In this document: one piece after another, positions 61,327 through 64,000 of the stretch
How positions within the stretch are numbered: position 1 is the stretch's first letter
How the letters are laid out: each line of letters starts with the position of its first letter
Assembly (NCBI RefSeq): GCF_026125785.1
Contig: NZ_JAHCKL010000003.1
Span: forward strand, 62,001 to 126,000
Direction: 5' to 3'
DNA from: Hydrogenophaga sp.
GTDB lineage: Bacteria > Pseudomonadota > Gammaproteobacteria > Burkholderiales > Burkholderiaceae_C
DNA: 64,000 nt
Position numbers and translations under genes: made by a program
Notes under the pieces: generated by a model
What the model was told of the DNA's origin: nothing
Database searches by the model: none
Seen by the model: the letters and a program-made list of their open reading frames with translations, nothing else

Positions 61327-62610
61327 TCAGGCCGCCACAAACTCGTTCCACTTCCGCACCATGTACTCGTTCTCGTCCATCACCGCGTTCCAGCAGGCGA
61401 TGCCGCCCATGCGCTGCTCGTAGCTGCCGCCGTCGCGCACCGCGCCTGCCTTGGCCAGCACGTCGCCGTTGGGGCTCTTGATGTCCTGCGAGGCGGGCTT
61501 GCCCTCCATCCAGTAGGCCCACTCGTAGGCGTCCATCTTGGCCTTGGCCGTGTCCAGCACGGCGCTGTAGTAGCCCTGGCGGTTGAGGTAGGCGCCGGCC
61601 CAGCCGTCGAGGAACCAGTTGATGAACTCGTAGGCGCCATCCAGCTTCTTGCCGTTGAGCGTGGCGGGCACGCCGAAGCCGGCGGCCCAGGCGCGGTAGC
61701 CTTCCTTGAGCGGCTGGAACACGCAGTCGATGCCCTTGGTGCGCACGGCGGTCACGGCCGGGCTCCACATGGACTGGATCACCACCTCGCCCGAGGCCAT
61801 GAGGTTGACCGACTCGTTGAAGTCCTTCCACAGCGCGCGGAACTGGCCGGCCTTCTTGGCTTCGATCAGGGTCTTGATCGTCAGGTCGATCTCGGCCTTG
61901 CTCATGTTGCCCTTGTCCTTGTACTTGTGGATGCCCATGGCTTCCACCACCATGGCCGCGTCCATGATGCCGATCGAAGGAATGTTCAGGATGGCGGCCT
62001 TGCCCTTGAACTGCGGGTTCAGCAGCTCGGCCCAGGAACTGATCGGGCGCTTGATCAGGTCGGGGCGGATGCCCAGCGTGTCGGCGTTGTACACGGTGGG
62101 GATGAGCGTCATGTACTGCGTGGGCGTCGCGGAGAATTTCTTGCTCTTCTCGCTCTCCAGGAACATCACCTTCTTGGGCGCCGTGCCCTGGTCGCCCACG
62201 GCCTTGCCGGCGATCTCACCCTTGGTGAAGAGCGGGGTGATCTTGTCGGCGTTCTTGATCTTTCTGGTGTCGATGCCCTTGAGGTTGCCGGTGGGCACGA
62301 TCTTCTTGAGCGAGAAGTACTCGGTGTCGATCAGGTCGAAGCTGTTGGGCGCGGTCACGGCGCGCTTGGTCACGTCGTCCGTGGTCACGGCGACGTACTG
62401 GATCTCGATGCCGGTGTCGGCCTTGAATTTCTCTGCAATGGCCTTGTCCTGGTTCACCGCGGTGCCCAGGTAGCGCAGCACGATCTTCTCCTGGGCGTGC
62501 ACGAAGGGGGCAACGCCGCTGGCCAGGATGCCGGCCGTGCCTTGCAGCAGGCTGCGTCGGCTCAGGCCCGTCTGGGTGGAAAAAGTGGGTTCGAGTTCGG
62601 TTTTCGACAT
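61327..62610 (-). CDS. ABC transporter substrate-binding protein, PotD/extracellular solute-binding family 1
   Basis: 427 residues. The N-terminus includes LSRRSLLQGTAGILASGVAP, a twin-arginine signal, with HAQ as a cleavage region. The mature part starts KIVLRYLGTAVNQDKAIAEK and shows ATPTQYMTLIPTVYNADTLG and FIKGKAAILNIPSIGIMDAA-like stretches of the SBP_bac_1/8 family. Ligand unknown; context with a racemase-like protein suggests an amino-acid or polyamine-like compound. Confidence 0.9.
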   Translation of the reverse strand: MSKTELEPTFSTQTGLSRRSLLQGTAGILASGVAPFVHAQEKIVLRYLGTAVNQDKAIAEKFKADTGIEIQYVAVTTDDVTKRAVTAPNSFDLIDTEYFSLKKIVPTGNLKGIDTRKIKNADKITPLFTKGEIAGKAVGDQGTAPKKVMFLESEKSKKFSATPTQYMTLIPTVYNADTLGIRPDLIKRPISSWAELLNPQFKGKAAILNIPSIGIMDAAMVVEAMGIHKYKDKGNMSKAEIDLTIKTLIEAKKAGQFRALWKDFNESVNLMASGEVVIQSMWSPAVTAVRTKGIDCVFQPLKEGYRAWAAGFGVPATLNGKKLDGAYEFINWFLDGWAGAYLNRQGYYSAVLDTAKAKMDAYEWAYWMEGKPASQDIKSPNGDVLAKAGAVRDGGSYEQRMGGIACWNAVMDENEYMVRKWNEFVAA

Positions 62611-62681
62611 GGCGAATCTCCAGCGGTTCGGGTGGTGGGAGGAATGAAAAAAGAAGGAAGGAAAACGCGGGTGGTGGTGAT

Positions 62682-63695
62682 TCAGCCCGCGAAGCTGTGT
62701 GCCTGCCAGGCCGCCCAGCTCAGGCTCACACGATCGCCGGGGGCATAGGGCCGCTCGGTGAACCGGGATTCGGGCAGCATCACGGAGATGCTCTCACCGC
62801 CGCCCTCGCTGAGGTGCAGGCCCAGCAGCACATACGTGCCCTGGTACTCGACGTCGTTCACCGTCGCGGGCCAGCCGTTCGCCCCGCTGTCCAGCGGAGC
62901 GACATGGATGTGGTCGTTGCGCACAGCCACCTTGCCCTGCGTGGTCTGCAGCACGTTGTGGCCGCCCATGAAGCGCGCCACGAATTCGGTGGCCGGCCGG
63001 TTGTAGACCTCGTGCGGCGAGCCGATCTGCTCGATACGCCCCTGGTTCATCACCACCATGGTGTCGGCCAGTGCCATGGCCTCTTCCTGGGAATGCGTGA
63101 CGTGGATGAAGGTCAGGCCGAGTTCCTTCTGCCAGCGCCGCAATTCGGCGCGCATCTGGATGCGCAGGAAGGGGTCGAGGGCGGACAGCGGCTCGTCCAG
63201 CAGCAGCACGCGGGGTTGCGTGATGAGCGCACGGGCCAGGGCCACCCTCTGCTGCTGGCCGCCGGAGAGTTCGCCCGGCTTGCGCTGCGCCAGATGTCCC
63301 ATGGCCACACGCTCCAGCAGGTCCTGCGCCTGGCGGTGGCGGGCCTCGCGCGCCATGCCCTTCATCTTCAGGCTGAAGGCCACGTTGTCCAGTGCCGAGA
63401 GGTGCGGGAAAAGCGCGAAGCTCTGGAACATCATCGCTGTGCCGCGTTCGGCCGCCGGCAGGTCCGTGATGTTGCGGTTCTCCATCAGGATGTCGCCGCT
63501 GGTGGTGCTCTCGTGCCCTGCGATCATGCGCAGCGTGGTGCTCTTGCCGCAGCCCGAGGGCCCGAGCAGGCAGCAGTAGCTGCCGCTGGCGATGCGCAGG
63601 TGTATGCCGTCCACCGCCACGCTGCCGGCGGCGTACTGCTTGGTCAGCGCAACGAGTTCGATGCCAGCGGCCTGGGAGGCGGCGGAAGTGTTCAT
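62682..63695 (-). CDS. ABC transporter ATP-binding protein, PotA-like, first gene of operon
   Basis: 337 residues. Walker A GPSGCGKST, Q-loop TAMMFQSFALFPHLSALDNV, signature LSGGQQQRVALARALITQPR and Walker B LLLDEPLSALDPFLR are intact. A C-terminal TOBE-like domain follows residue ~240. ATG 63695 is used; in-frame ATG 63713 and an extension to 63761 would place the start inside the palindrome at 63729-63763. Shine-Dalgarno weak. Confidence 0.92.
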   Translation of the reverse strand: MNTSAASQAAGIELVALTKQYAAGSVAVDGIHLRIASGSYCCLLGPSGCGKSTTLRMIAGHESTTSGDILMENRNITDLPAAERGTAMMFQSFALFPHLSALDNVAFSLKMKGMAREARHRQAQDLLERVAMGHLAQRKPGELSGGQQQRVALARALITQPRVLLLDEPLSALDPFLRIQMRAELRRWQKELGLTFIHVTHSQEEAMALADTMVVMNQGRIEQIGSPHEVYNRPATEFVARFMGGHNVLQTTQGKVAVRNDHIHVAPLDSGANGWPATVNDVEYQGTYVLLGLHLSEGGGESISVMLPESRFTERPYAPGDRVSLSWAAWQAHSFAG

Positions 63696-63728
63696 GCCGC
63701 TCGCTGATTGCATAAGCTGTGCCAGGGC

Positions 63729-63763
63729 TTTTGTACGCAATCTGGAGCAGATTGCGTACAAAA
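63729..63763. promoter_or_regulatory. 35-base perfect palindrome, probable operator of the PotA-like operon
   Basis: TTTTGTACGCAATCTG (63729-63744) and CAGATTGCGTACAAAA (63748-63763) are perfect 16-base inverted arms around GAG. It lies 34 bases upstream of the PotA-like start and 128 bases from dapF. Each arm contains TTGTACGCAA, similar to FCD-regulator half-sites, so the GntR protein at 58719-59432 is a candidate binder. It is not followed by a U-run adequate for a terminator in the gene-ending direction. Confidence 0.6.
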
Positions 63764-63890
63764 AGGCACCTTGCCTGTGCGCATGGGCACCTCAGGCCGG
63801 GTTGGATGGCCAAGGTGGTGCGCCTGCGCCGGGCGACCTCGGTGCTCGCGCCAGCGCGGTGCGCACCGTGCTGGGCGGATAATCCGCACC

Positions 63891-64000
63891 ATGCACATCC
63901 GATTCACCAAGATGCAGGGCGCGGGCAACGATTTCGTGGTGCTCGACGAGACCCGCGGTCGGCTGGGCCTGAGCGCGGCCCAGTACCGCTTCCTGGCCGA
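63891..64000 (+). CDS. dapF: diaminopimelate epimerase, 5' part only
   Basis: The first 36 codons are present before the window ends. [20 protein letters not shown] is the conserved DapF start (KMxGxGNDF). The enzyme interconverts LL- and meso-diaminopimelate for lysine and peptidoglycan synthesis. GATAAT sits close upstream, near 63879, as a possible -10. The active-site cysteines lie beyond the window. Confidence 0.93.
   Translation, partial: MHIRFTKMQGAGNDFVVLDETRGRLGLSAAQYRFLA

Noticed and set aside
61305-61340. Longer start for the PotB-like permease at 61340
   Set aside because: It would overlap the binding-protein stop and lacks a Shine-Dalgarno; ATG 61304 fits better.

Overview
The window is about 64 kb of GC-rich, densely packed chromosomal DNA. 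Gene content (many ABC importers, acyl-CoA catabolism, PyrC, HtpX, type A RNase P RNA, DapF) and two families of dispersed intergenic repeats point to a betaproteobacterium of the Comamonadaceae, possibly Hydrogenophaga-like. The taxonomic call is inference. I see no rRNA, tRNA, phage, IS transposase or CRISPR array.

Layout. 0-2.8 kb: end of an AI-2E-type permease gene, then a LysR regulator divergent from a DODA-type dioxygenase and a small partner. 2.8-16.9 kb: fourteen co-directional minus-strand genes that read as a ureide-nitrogen island: allophanate hydrolase (AtzF), a NitT/TauT-type ABC importer, AtzG-AtzE-AtzH, a BMP-type ABC importer, a biuret/triuret hydrolase, a second cysteine hydrolase and a GntR/FCD regulator. 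Together they could import biuret-like compounds and release ammonia through carboxybiuret, biuret and allophanate. No cyanuric acid hydrolase (AtzD) is present. 17-19.8 kb: a chemoreceptor and a GT28-like glycosyltransferase. 19.85-29.1 kb: an operon with mostly ATGA-overlapping genes (TetR, SDR, carboxyltransferase, acyl-CoA dehydrogenase, hydratase, biotin carboxylase/BCCP, second acyl-CoA dehydrogenase, thioesterase) resembling the acyclic terpene (Atu) pathway.

29.1-32.5 kb: a DUF2784 membrane protein, an orphan small protein, and an atypical receiver protein translationally coupled to a LuxR-type regulator. 32.5-39.4 kb: a minus-strand livHMGF-acyl-CoA synthetase-livK operon ending in a strong intrinsic terminator. 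It is divergent from an AtuA-like / ferredoxin-fold / crotonase trio (39.6-42.2 kb). 42.2-47 kb: glutamine amidotransferase-like protein, thioesterase, Atm1-type exporter and acetyl-CoA hydrolase/transferase. 47-56 kb: LysR, pyrC, DUF3025, htpX with a heat-shock-like promoter, a glycine-zipper protein, a COG2509 flavoprotein, DUF2239, a MATE pump and rnpB. 56-64 kb: a NUDIX-metallo-beta-lactamase fusion, then a minus-strand operon (PotABCD-like importer, GntR regulator, Asp/Glu racemase-like protein) headed by a 35-bp palindrome, and the start of dapF.

The most unusual structural feature is a palindromic repeat with core TTCGGGCTGAGCCTGTCGAA. It forms arrays between genes of the ureide and Atu-like operons. 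One copy lies in frame inside the biotin carboxylase gene, adding 45 residues next to the conserved EMNTRLQVEHP motif.
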